Below the pieces are notes generated by a model. The model had not been told where the DNA came from, searched no databases, and worked only from the letters and a program-made list of their open reading frames with translations. Shown here one piece after another: positions 28,653 to 36,261 of a stretch of 64,000 bases of DNA. How positions within the stretch are numbered: the first letter of the stretch is position 1; each line of letters opens with the position of its first letter. The position numbers and the translations under genes were made by a program. The DNA comes from a virus: positions 62,001 through 126,000 of the IMG/VR virus record IMGVR_UViG_3300046804_003503; one strand, written 5' to 3'.

Positions 28653-30319
28653 AGCATACCTCTGAGTTTTAGAATTTCCATTCTCTTGTTTTCCCAATAA
28701 TTTCTTCTATTGCATAGATATACCATTTGATCATACGCTATGTTAAAATCAAATGGATTTCTATTACTTTTTCCGTCGAACATAGCTGAACTTTCATTAA
28801 AATACATACCACCAGTTACTGATGTAGAATTATGATAAGTCAAGTCTCTTACCATTCTTGACTCAAAATAAGAATTTAATCTTTCTGGCTCATGAAGAAC
28901 TTCAGAAATTAACCATTTTGCTAGATTTTTGTGATTGATATTATCTGGAACTTTTTCTGGTTTTGGTGAGGGAGTTGCAATTCTTGGTGACATTTTCCAA
29001 TTTTCAAAATTGTTAGATATCTTTACACTATCAAAAAATTGTTCCCAAGCTTTTCCGCTCTTGTCCCATTGATAATGTTTTAGAAATGCTTGTCTAGTAT
29101 CAAAACCAAGTTTACTTCTAATACTAGAAGGTTGTTCTAAAAATTCTTTAAATTTGGCAGCAGCTAGGTGATTGTCAGGAACTGCTCTAAAACAACCAGT
29201 TTCTAATTCTTTATATAGAGCTTTTGGAGTAAGTGGAGTTCCTCCAAGATTTCTTACTACGCTCTCCATCGCTGAATAATCAGTAGCCATGATTGGAATC
29301 CCGCAAGCGGCAGCTTCAACCTGTGGTAATCCAAATCCTTCACAATTAGCGTACTGAACATACAAATCAAATAAGTTTATTATCTTTGCTAGATCTTCAT
29401 ATTCTACGCCATTTTTTACATTGGATAATGAAGCTCCAAACTGTCCAGTAAATGGAGATTGTGCCATTGCACCCTTAAATAATGATGGGAATGGTCGCCC
29501 AGTTTGCCCACATATATATGTAAAATATACTTTTGAAGACAATTGATATTGTTGTAATAATTCTGGTATATCCCATCCTAAATCTGGATAACTAGTGTGG
29601 CAATATAAGAAATACTTTGAGTTATCTTCGACGCTATCTAATAGAATTCTGAATGCTTGGAAAAGATCTGGATACAATTTTCTTCTTTGGTTACGCATGA
29701 CTGTACCAATTATTTTTGCTTCTGGGTCTATCCCCATGGACAGACGAAGACCGCTTTTGTCATTTATTGGCTGATATGCTGGATGTGCTGATGGTGGAGA
29801 AATACCAATATATTTTATTTTACCACCAGATTGTTGGTTCAATACTTCACCAGCCCACTCTGAATATGTTAAACAGGCATCTGCTGATTCATATGTCGCT
29901 ATCCACTGTCTAGCTTGAGGTCGTGCATCAACCGTTGGCATTATACACCATTTAAAATATGGCCTGAATGGAGATCTTTCTGCAAAGTCTAACATCCAAA
30001 AGTCTCTTATATCGCACACTATGTCTGGCATAAAATCCAAACATACGGATTCGAACATTAATTCGCCAAACTGTGCTATTGGATTTTGTGCGTATTGGTT
30101 TCGTTCTTCTTCTGAACAAGAATTATCTGGCACTACGCCATAAAATTTCCAAGGTATTTTTGATGCTCTTGGGTCATTACGTTCGCCGTATGATGCCATT
30201 TCGGCTAATTCATACTTGCCAGTACTATACAAATAATTTAATATTTCTCTAGTATACGTAGCATATCCAGTATTTAAAAATGTTGCTTCGCTACAAAATA
30301 ATACTCTTGGTTTTCTCAT
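28649..30319 (-). CDS. Large GT4-like glycosyltransferase
   Basis: A 556-residue protein, long for the family. It starts MRKPRVLFCSEATFLNTGYATY, a GT-B N-terminus, and carries the C-terminal donor-site motif NCEGFGLPQVEAAACGIPIMATDYSAME near residue 325. In addition a C-terminal extension of about 100 residues (HKNLAKWLISEVLHEPERLNSYFESRMVRDL onward) has no counterpart in the usual family and may bind an acceptor or partner. ATGA overlap with both neighbouring genes. Probably the largest cytoplasmic sugar transferase of the cluster. Confidence 0.82.
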   Translation of the reverse strand: MRKPRVLFCSEATFLNTGYATYTREILNYLYSTGKYELAEMASYGERNDPRASKIPWKFYGVVPDNSCSEEERNQYAQNPIAQFGELMFESVCLDFMPDIVCDIRDFWMLDFAERSPFRPYFKWCIMPTVDARPQARQWIATYESADACLTYSEWAGEVLNQQSGGKIKYIGISPPSAHPAYQPINDKSGLRLSMGIDPEAKIIGTVMRNQRRKLYPDLFQAFRILLDSVEDNSKYFLYCHTSYPDLGWDIPELLQQYQLSSKVYFTYICGQTGRPFPSLFKGAMAQSPFTGQFGASLSNVKNGVEYEDLAKIINLFDLYVQYANCEGFGLPQVEAAACGIPIMATDYSAMESVVRNLGGTPLTPKALYKELETGCFRAVPDNHLAAAKFKEFLEQPSSIRSKLGFDTRQAFLKHYQWDKSGKAWEQFFDSVKISNNFENWKMSPRIATPSPKPEKVPDNINHKNLAKWLISEVLHEPERLNSYFESRMVRDLTYHNSTSVTGGMYFNESSAMFDGKSNRNPFDFNIAYDQMVYLCNRRNYWENKRMEILKLRGML

Positions 30320-30981
30320 ACAAAAAATCCTGTTTCTTTATCTGTTCCGGGTGATGTTTTTTGGTAAGTTTGATATCTTGAAAATCCTATTAATGTATTT
30401 TTATATGTACAAGCCCATCTATTATTGAATGGAATTTCTTGTCCAATACTGATTAATTTGTTATTTTTGTTGTAATCTTTTGACACAATGTTTTCTTCAT
30501 TGAGATATGTTTTAATATTATTGTACATATCTCTGGTTGTATAATGAAATGTGTCATTGAATGATGATGGATCCATCAAATTTTTGATGCAATTTTTAAT
30601 AATGTCATGTTCCGCTTCACTATATAATAATGCTTGAAAAGTAGTATTTTTACAAGCCCCAGAATTAACGGTGAAGAATTCTAAGTTTTCTGGAATATAA
30701 TATGATATTGGTAATACATGTTCGATATCAATATCACAGTAATATCCACCGTACTTAAAGAGGTAACAATATCTAAAAAAATCTCCCTTATTACATCCAA
30801 GATTCAAGCTAGCAAAAAAATCACTATAAGAAGAATCGTACTCTTTTGAAAGAAATTTTACTGCGTCTTCATCTGTAAAAAATAAAATATTTTTGTCATT
30901 ATTTAGTCTTTTTATATTGTTAAGAACATAATTTGGGATATTATTGTCTTTATATGTCAGTATGATATTGTCTGGTATCAT
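30316..30981 (-). CDS. GT32-like (OCH1/capsular type) glycosyltransferase
   Basis: A 221-residue protein of the sugar-binding DXD family. The N-terminus (IPDNIILTYKDNNIPNYV) matches the IPKIIHQ-type start, and the core has CNKGDFFRYCYLFKYGGYYCDID near residues 80-100, where the DID is the DXD metal-binding motif. GT32 enzymes include mannosyl- and galactosyltransferases acting in capsule or O-glycan synthesis. Its ATG directly abuts the SSB stop, and it overlaps the next gene by four bases, so it starts the glycosylation block within the replication operon. Confidence 0.8.
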   Translation of the reverse strand: MIPDNIILTYKDNNIPNYVLNNIKRLNNDKNILFFTDEDAVKFLSKEYDSSYSDFFASLNLGCNKGDFFRYCYLFKYGGYYCDIDIEHVLPISYYIPENLEFFTVNSGACKNTTFQALLYSEAEHDIIKNCIKNLMDPSSFNDTFHYTTRDMYNNIKTYLNEENIVSKDYNKNNKLISIGQEIPFNNRWACTYKNTLIGFSRYQTYQKTSPGTDKETGFFV

Positions 30982-31293
30982 TCAATCCTCAAAATCATTA
31001 TGACAAAAATCAAACTCGTTTACTCTAAAAACTATATCTTGGTCATCTCTGCTGGGGTGTTTTGCTGATGCATTTATAACTAGTTTAGTACCTTTTGTAG
31101 CATATTTTTCTATAGTTTCTGCACCGGTATGCCACGCTTCGCACCGAATATAAGTTGGTATTCTATTTTTTTCACCATTCTTTGTTTTGCGGTATGTATA
31201 TACTACCATAACAAATTCAGCTAATACAACATCATCAACTATAGATATTCTTGGATTTTCTACTAGATATCCAGTGAAAGAACAAATATTCAT
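30982..31293 (-). CDS. ssb: Single-stranded DNA-binding protein (first copy)
   Basis: A 103-residue OB-fold protein. The N-terminus MNICSFTGYLVENPRIS and the following FVMVVYTYRKTKNGEKNRIPTYIRCEAWHTGAETIEKYATKGTKLVI are the typical SSB strands, including the WxxxAE and GxxlxxxG segments. It lacks the long acidic tail of bacterial SSB but ends in FDFCHNDFED, a short acidic aromatic tip like the tail that binds partner proteins. It lies immediately downstream of the polymerase genes. A second SSB gene is present at 59482-59814. Confidence 0.82.
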   Translation of the reverse strand: MNICSFTGYLVENPRISIVDDVVLAEFVMVVYTYRKTKNGEKNRIPTYIRCEAWHTGAETIEKYATKGTKLVINASAKHPSRDDQDIVFRVNEFDFCHNDFED

Positions 31294-31343
31294 TGTAATC
31301 TCCTCATCTTCATATTTTAGCAGTAACAGTCATAAAAAACAAC

Positions 31344-32915
31344 TCAAATTTCATGGATTGTATCTACGATAAATGATGTATCTTTTTCGCTGACAGTTCC
31401 GCAGAATATCAAGTTGTTACCTTCGTATAAAATATACTTGTATTTTTCTTTAATTTTAGGGAATACTATTACACTATCTAATATGCACGTATCATCTTCT
31501 ATGGTCAAAAATGACATAACTTGCCCTTTAGATTCGCCCTTGGTGATAGTATAATCTGAAACTCTTTGTATATTAGCGACAATGCATAAATTTTTGCCGC
31601 GTTTTCCATTTATAATTTCCTTGCATGTAGTATTTGCCGCAGATGTGTCAGATGTTTCCACTTTTGTTATGCTAACTGGGCATCCCAAGAACTTGACTTC
31701 TTGATCTATTACCCAGCTTGGATCGTCATCTAAATCATATGGTGGATTTATTAAGAGTTGTATTTCATTTTCAATAGCTTGTTTTCTATCTACTTTACTA
31801 GTACCGCCACCATCTTTTTTTATTGGGGCTAAGTCTTTGAGACAATCTACAAATGTTGTCCACTGTTTGGATTTGTAATTTTCAATGACCCACGACTGTT
31901 CCGCTTTAGTTAAAGTTCTATATATTTCATAATCATATAGTGCTTTGTTTCTAGTTATATTGCTTGTTTTGCCTCTAAAAAATCCTATTGAGGCTAAAGC
32001 CTTAAAAGCAGTAGAACTTATCTTGGATGATACAAATAATAATATTTCTAACCATGTAAACTTATCAATAGTTTTATTTAATTCCTTCTCAGCTAAACTT
32101 ATTACTTCTAAAAGCTTATCTCCTGTAGCGCCCGTCAAAGACTTTACATCTTTAATTCCAAAATATATCTTGTTGTCTTTAATATTGAATTTTTTCTGAA
32201 AATTAGATATATTTGGAGTCTTAGTCTCTATATCAAACAATTTTGCTTCAGATATAAGTTCATATACTTCTTTCTGTGGATCTTGCTTTTCATTAGCATA
32301 ATACAAATATGATAAAAAGAACTCCTTTGTGTTGTGGGCTTTATAGTATGCACTCCAATAAGAACAGACGGCATAGGAAACGCTGTGAGATTTATTGAAT
32401 GCATAGCGAGAAGATTTTTCGATCCATCCAAATATCTGCTCTGCATCTTCTTTAGAAACAATTCCTACACGTTCTGCTCCTGCTAGGAATGATTTTTTTA
32501 CTTCATTCATGAGATCGGCCTTTTTCTTTCCAATGGCTTTACGCAGAACATCAGCCTCTTGTAAGTTAAATCCAGCTACTTTCTCTGCTATACGCATAGA
32601 TTGCTCTTGATATACTAATACTCCATATGTTGATTTTAATATATCCTCTAATATTGGATGTAAATAAGTCACATCTTCCCGACCGTGTTTTCTATCTACA
32701 TAGTGCTGGGTCATGCTTTTTCCATCTACAAAAGCTTTTAATGTTCCGGGTCTTATAATAGCTATTAATGCAGATAGTTCTTCTATATTCGTTGGAGCAA
32801 CTTTTTTAGCCCAAGATTTTCCAAGATTGCTTTCTAATTGAAAAACACCTTTTGTCTTACCTTCTGCAAACAATTTCCAAGTATCTTTATCGTCATAAGA
32901 TAAATTATTTGACAT
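31344..32915 (-). CDS. dnaE: DNA polymerase III alpha subunit, C-terminal half (split DnaE)
   Basis: A 523-residue protein corresponding to the part of DnaE after the palm's last catalytic Asp. It begins LSYDDKDTWKLFAEG and GVFQLES (residue about 22), followed by IIRPG, RKHGRE (about 72), YGVLVYQEQ, the GKKK fingers helix and FNKSHSVSYA (about 171), all hallmark DnaE segments. The last 90 residues form an OB-type domain. The tau-binding C-terminal domain is missing. The start at 32915 is set by GGTGAA just upstream; two earlier in-frame starts lie inside the exonuclease gene. Must act with the N-terminal half encoded at 33572-35203, since neither half alone holds both palm and fingers. No intein sequence is seen at the join. 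Confidence 0.9.
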   Translation of the reverse strand: MSNNLSYDDKDTWKLFAEGKTKGVFQLESNLGKSWAKKVAPTNIEELSALIAIIRPGTLKAFVDGKSMTQHYVDRKHGREDVTYLHPILEDILKSTYGVLVYQEQSMRIAEKVAGFNLQEADVLRKAIGKKKADLMNEVKKSFLAGAERVGIVSKEDAEQIFGWIEKSSRYAFNKSHSVSYAVCSYWSAYYKAHNTKEFFLSYLYYANEKQDPQKEVYELISEAKLFDIETKTPNISNFQKKFNIKDNKIYFGIKDVKSLTGATGDKLLEVISLAEKELNKTIDKFTWLEILLFVSSKISSTAFKALASIGFFRGKTSNITRNKALYDYEIYRTLTKAEQSWVIENYKSKQWTTFVDCLKDLAPIKKDGGGTSKVDRKQAIENEIQLLINPPYDLDDDPSWVIDQEVKFLGCPVSITKVETSDTSAANTTCKEIINGKRGKNLCIVANIQRVSDYTITKGESKGQVMSFLTIEDDTCILDSVIVFPKIKEKYKYILYEGNNLIFCGTVSEKDTSFIVDTIHEI

Positions 32916-33585
32916 ATAATTCACCATTAGCAAAGGCTTTGTCAAAATTCATATTTTGGTAAACAGCACGGTGGGTTTTCATGATTTTAATAAAAATATT
33001 AGCTTCATCTTTTACATCTTGTAGAGCATCATGAGCATTTTCCATATCTAGACCCATTCGCTGTCTCAATGAATCCATGCTTATTGATCTAACACTAGGA
33101 TCACTTTCTGTCCAAGCAAATATACTATCCATTATATCTATTTTGTAAACCTTACTAAAAAGTTTTTGCTGCTCTCTTTCCTTGTCCCAAGGTCCAAATT
33201 CTTTACAAAGTCTATTTATGATTATCATATCAAATCCAATAATATTAAATCCAACTGGTATTGGATTGTAAAATGCATCGCCCTTCCAGTTATATTGATC
33301 CACAAACTTTGTGAATTTAGACCATACTGATTTTAAAGATGGTGCTTCTTCTAGTTGCTCTCTAGTCTTTTTAGTTATCTTTAATGCTTCATTTTCTATC
33401 GGATCAAGTCCAGCTGCTATAGCTTTTTCATCATCAAATATTGGTTTGATTTCACTATTAAATTGACCTTTCATATGCAATGTGCGACCATCTAAAGCAA
33501 TTGCGGCTATTTGTGTTGGTTGTGTTCTATGTGGGTTGCGTGATCCAGTTTCAAAATCAAAAATAATATAATCACGATTTGCCAT
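32905..33585 (-). CDS. DnaQ-like 3'-5' proofreading exonuclease (DEDDh)
   Basis: A 226-residue exonuclease. Motif I is FDFETG (Asp10, Glu12), motif II is GFNIIGFD (Asn114, Asp119), and motif III is AHDALQD (His185, Asp190), giving a complete DEDDh active site. It is encoded between the two halves of DnaE, overlapping the upstream half by 14 bases and the downstream half by 11. Its role is presumably proofreading for that polymerase, as epsilon does for bacterial Pol III, with all three made from one transcript in order N-half, exonuclease, C-half. The degenerate PHP domain of the N-half makes a separate proofreading protein more important. Confidence 0.88.
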   Translation of the reverse strand: MANRDYIIFDFETGSRNPHRTQPTQIAAIALDGRTLHMKGQFNSEIKPIFDDEKAIAAGLDPIENEALKITKKTREQLEEAPSLKSVWSKFTKFVDQYNWKGDAFYNPIPVGFNIIGFDMIIINRLCKEFGPWDKEREQQKLFSKVYKIDIMDSIFAWTESDPSVRSISMDSLRQRMGLDMENAHDALQDVKDEANIFIKIMKTHRAVYQNMNFDKAFANGELYVK

Positions 33586-35203
33586 TATTATCTCCAGTTA
33601 ATTGTTCAATTTTCATTATTTTATCAAGCAAATTTATGCCCAATACATCAAATTTTACATGACCCAATGCTTCCAGATCTGACATTTCCAGACCGGCTAT
33701 TTTTTCATTAGATCCTTTTTGTTTAACCATTGGGCATACTTTTTGAAGAGGGTCAGCTGAGATTACAACTCCAGCAGCATGTTTACCTTGCGTTTTGAAG
33801 GTTCCTTCTATTTTTATCGCTTGATCGAAGTACTCAGCGTATTCTCCTTCTAATGATCCATCGTCATTGAGTCTACAAAAATCTCTTAGTTCATCAGCAT
33901 TATTCATTAATGCCCATCTGATGATAGATCTATCTTCGTCATCCATTTCTGCCAATTGATCTGAAATTCTAGCTTCATCTGGTATACAATTGCTGATAGC
34001 ATTCATTTCTGCAAAAGAACACGCTTCATTTATGCGTAATACCTCTTTTATTGCACTTTTACCTTGAAGTCTTCCAAATGTCAACATTTGACTAACTCTT
34101 TCATTCCCATATTTATCTTTTAGATAAGATATTATCTCATCTCGTTTTGTACCGGGGACATCCATATCAATATCTGGCAAAGATATATGATCAGCGGTAT
34201 TTCTACCGGCATTGTAAAAACGTGCAAATAGAAGGTCAAATTCAATTGGATCTATCTTAGTAATTCCTATCAAGTAAGATATTAAGCACCCTGCCGCAGA
34301 TCCTCTTCCGGGACCGGAGAGCCAACCGCGATCATTTACATACTTGATGATATCTTGAACAATCAAAAAATAACCGAATAAATTGGCGTCTTTGATTACG
34401 TCGAATTCTTCTTTAAATCTATCAAGATACTTTTGCTTGGAATCTTCATTGGACACTTTATTGCCGTCTATGAGCAATTCTTTCCACCCCTTACGGCATA
34501 ATTCTTTAAGATATTCTTCTTCTGTTAACCCATTTGGGCAAGAGAATTTTGGTAATATTGGTTTACTTAATATATCATAGTCTTTACACTGATCATAAAT
34601 ATCTTTTAACTTTGACGTATCTAAATTGCTGGATTCGTTCTTGTCTTTTATATAGAAATTATCTTGCATAAAATATGTTAACTTATCAGCATGTTCGCTA
34701 GGAAACTTAGCATCTATATTTATTCCACCCTTATTGTCTGGTCTAACAGACTTAAATATTTTGGGTAATGTGGTTTTCATATCTGAACACAATAGAACTC
34801 TGTGAAGTTTTGCATCTTCACGATTGGTATAATAGCTAATAGGCATATCATCAGTTGAACCTTTATAAACACTAACGAGATTTTTGCTAATGTCTATATT
34901 GTCATAACGTTCTGGTAATTTTCCATTTTCATCTAATGAAGAAACCATTTCTATCAATTCATACCAACCTTGCTTATTTTTAGCAAATAGAATGGCAAAA
35001 TCAAATGAACATCCAATTATTGGTTTTATGCCTACCTTTTTACAAGCTTTATAAAAAGCTACTGCACCAGATAATGTTTTGTAATCGCATATTCCACAGG
35101 CTGGATATCCATTATCTTTGCACTTTTGTGCCAGTTCTTCTGGTTTAGAATATCCACGAAGAAGACTGTAATGTGTAAAATTCTTCAATGGGAACCAATT
35201 CAT
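33572..35203 (-). CDS. dnaE: DNA polymerase III alpha subunit, N-terminal half (split DnaE)
   Basis: A 543-residue protein. The first 80 residues align with the PHP domain (KPEELAQKCKDNGYPACGICDYKTLSGAVAFYKACKKVGIKPIIG) but the metal-binding HxH and Asp-His pairs are replaced (NFTHYS, CDY), so PHP is probably inactive. The palm follows: GPGRGSAAGCLISYLIG (about residue 295), PDIDMD (about 340) and VKFDVLG (about 515), giving all three catalytic Asp. The protein ends about 25 residues later. The fingers and later domains are encoded separately at 31344-32915. ATG at 35203 has AGGAAA upstream and lies about 30 bases after a strong promoter. Confidence 0.92.
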   Translation of the reverse strand: MNWFPLKNFTHYSLLRGYSKPEELAQKCKDNGYPACGICDYKTLSGAVAFYKACKKVGIKPIIGCSFDFAILFAKNKQGWYELIEMVSSLDENGKLPERYDNIDISKNLVSVYKGSTDDMPISYYTNREDAKLHRVLLCSDMKTTLPKIFKSVRPDNKGGINIDAKFPSEHADKLTYFMQDNFYIKDKNESSNLDTSKLKDIYDQCKDYDILSKPILPKFSCPNGLTEEEYLKELCRKGWKELLIDGNKVSNEDSKQKYLDRFKEEFDVIKDANLFGYFLIVQDIIKYVNDRGWLSGPGRGSAAGCLISYLIGITKIDPIEFDLLFARFYNAGRNTADHISLPDIDMDVPGTKRDEIISYLKDKYGNERVSQMLTFGRLQGKSAIKEVLRINEACSFAEMNAISNCIPDEARISDQLAEMDDEDRSIIRWALMNNADELRDFCRLNDDGSLEGEYAEYFDQAIKIEGTFKTQGKHAAGVVISADPLQKVCPMVKQKGSNEKIAGLEMSDLEALGHVKFDVLGINLLDKIMKIEQLTGDNNGKS

Positions 35204-35239
35204 ACATTTTCCTTGTCAATACTAAGAGATCAACACTTT

Positions 35240-35268
35240 ATTATACCCATCAGAAGGCAATTAGTCAA
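35240..35268 (-). promoter_or_regulatory. Strong sigma70-like promoter for the polymerase operon
   Basis: On the minus strand, TTGACT (35268-35263) and a perfect TATAAT (35245-35240) are separated by exactly 17 bases. Transcription would start near 35233, about 30 bases before the DnaE N-half start codon, leaving room for its AGGAAA ribosome binding site. It is the best promoter in the minus-strand region and would drive the polymerase, SSB and glycosylation genes. Its near-consensus form suggests use of the host vegetative RNA polymerase. Confidence 0.85.
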
Positions 35269-35286
35269 CTAACTGCCTTTTCTGAT
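35249..35286. repeat. Inverted repeat overlapping the -35 box
   Basis: Arms at 35249-35264 (ATCAGAAGGCAATTAG) and 35269-35286 are inverted complements, apart from a two-base bulge and one mismatch, around a four-base loop. The repeat covers the -35 hexamer and most of the spacer of the promoter at 35240-35268. It lies just after the stop of the ferritin-like gene, so it may end that transcript, though no T run follows on the minus strand; alternatively it is an operator. Both readings are inference. Confidence 0.6.
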
Positions 35287-35295
35287 GAGAAAAAA

Positions 35296-35817
35296 TCACA
35301 CTTGCAAAGTTAAGAAATTATCCAAACCCATTTGTTCAATCATCTTTAAAAATCCTTCATAGAGCTTGATACCGTCTTCGCTTCCTTGTAGTAATGGGAT
35401 CATTGTGTTAGCAGTGATCTCATCACCAACCGACCTCGCAGCAACAATGGTTGCCCTTTCTGCTAGCGATGCTTCTTGAACAGAATTCAGATTATATTGT
35501 ATCATAGCTAACATATCATGCCTTGTCCAAGTCGGAGGAGATACTGTTAATGGTTGATAATCTATATCAAAAAATTCTAATCTTTCTATATTTACAGCAG
35601 CATGTTCGTGTTCTTGTTGAGCATCTTCTTTTATAATAGCAGCGAGCTTTTTATATCCCCATCTTTCAAGATGAACAGCCTGTGCTGTTAATACGGTTGT
35701 CTGCTGCCAATGAATATTTAATGATTTTTTTAGTAGTTCTATTACTTGTTCACTAGAATAGTTTGTTACATCCTGTGCTATACTTTGCTTGCTTAATAAG
35801 TCATCTATTTTATTCAT
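35296..35817 (-). CDS. Bacterioferritin-like four-helix protein
   Basis: A 173-residue, Cys-free helical protein. By eye it aligns with bacterioferritin along its length: ...LERWGYKKLAAIIKEDAQQEHEHAAVNIERLEFF matches the second helix, and the end MIEQMGLDNFLTLQV matches the LIQKMGLQNYLQAQ C-terminus of E. coli Bfr. Bfr-type proteins oxidise and store iron at a diiron site. Here the second-helix Glu and His (EHEH) are kept, but the positions equal to Glu18, Glu94, Glu127 and His130 appear changed, so the ferroxidase centre is incomplete. The start has AGGAGA seven bases upstream. It is the last gene before the polymerase promoter. Role in iron binding, DNA protection or a non-enzymatic scaffold is open. 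Confidence 0.7.
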   Translation of the reverse strand: MNKIDDLLSKQSIAQDVTNYSSEQVIELLKKSLNIHWQQTTVLTAQAVHLERWGYKKLAAIIKEDAQQEHEHAAVNIERLEFFDIDYQPLTVSPPTWTRHDMLAMIQYNLNSVQEASLAERATIVAARSVGDEITANTMIPLLQGSEDGIKLYEGFLKMIEQMGLDNFLTLQV

Positions 35818-35826
35818 CTTTGTCTC

Positions 35827-36249
35827 CTATTTTTTTATTGGACCGCCGGTTATCCATGCATCACAAGTTCTTTCTCCAGCGCACTTGAAATCAAATAATT
35901 CACAATAACCTAAATTAGCTTTGTCTATTATGTCAATTGCTATTTGATCTTCGCTTATTTCTGATGCTATGCCTTTTTCTATGCAATTCATCATTTTTTC
36001 TTTTTGTATGAATGCTGCACAATTTTTACATCTCATAGTTTTAGCTTCGTCTATGGATGTTTTAAATAGATCTGCTTTACCTTGCCAAAAATCTTCATTT
36101 GGAAGATCTGGATTTGCTGGTCCATAGTTTGCTTTTTCTACACATATTTTTCTATTAGCTAAGTTAATAGTAATATCTTGAGTAGCTGGAGGACACTCTA
36201 TTTTAGCTTGAACTGATTGTAATAATTCTTCTGCTCTAGATTTTTTCAT
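35827..36249 (-). CDS. Cysteine-rich phage protein, possible metal or Fe-S binding
   Basis: A 140-residue protein. The C-terminal 70 residues have Cys in the order MRCKNCAAF...MNCIEKG...LGYCELFDFKC...ERTCDAW followed by GGPI. This spacing (CxxC, then single Cys, then YCxxxxFxC and TCDAW) recurs in uncharacterised phage and bacterial proteins and would suit a metal or small Fe-S cluster. The N-terminal part has no recognised domain. It sits nine bases upstream of the ferritin-like gene, so a metal-related function for the pair is possible but unproven. Confidence 0.6.
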   Translation of the reverse strand: MKKSRAEELLQSVQAKIECPPATQDITINLANRKICVEKANYGPANPDLPNEDFWQGKADLFKTSIDEAKTMRCKNCAAFIQKEKMMNCIEKGIASEISEDQIAIDIIDKANLGYCELFDFKCAGERTCDAWITGGPIKK

Positions 36250-36261
36250 TTGTGTTTCTCC

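Noticed and set aside
33560-33660. A split intein at the DnaE break
   Set aside because: No intein blocks or terminal Cys/His-Asn at the ends of either half; the N-half simply stops about 25 residues after KFDVLG and an exonuclease gene follows.
31344-35203. The DnaE split as a sequencing frameshift
   Set aside because: A complete, intact exonuclease gene of 226 residues separates the halves and each has its own start and RBS, so a single frame error cannot explain it.
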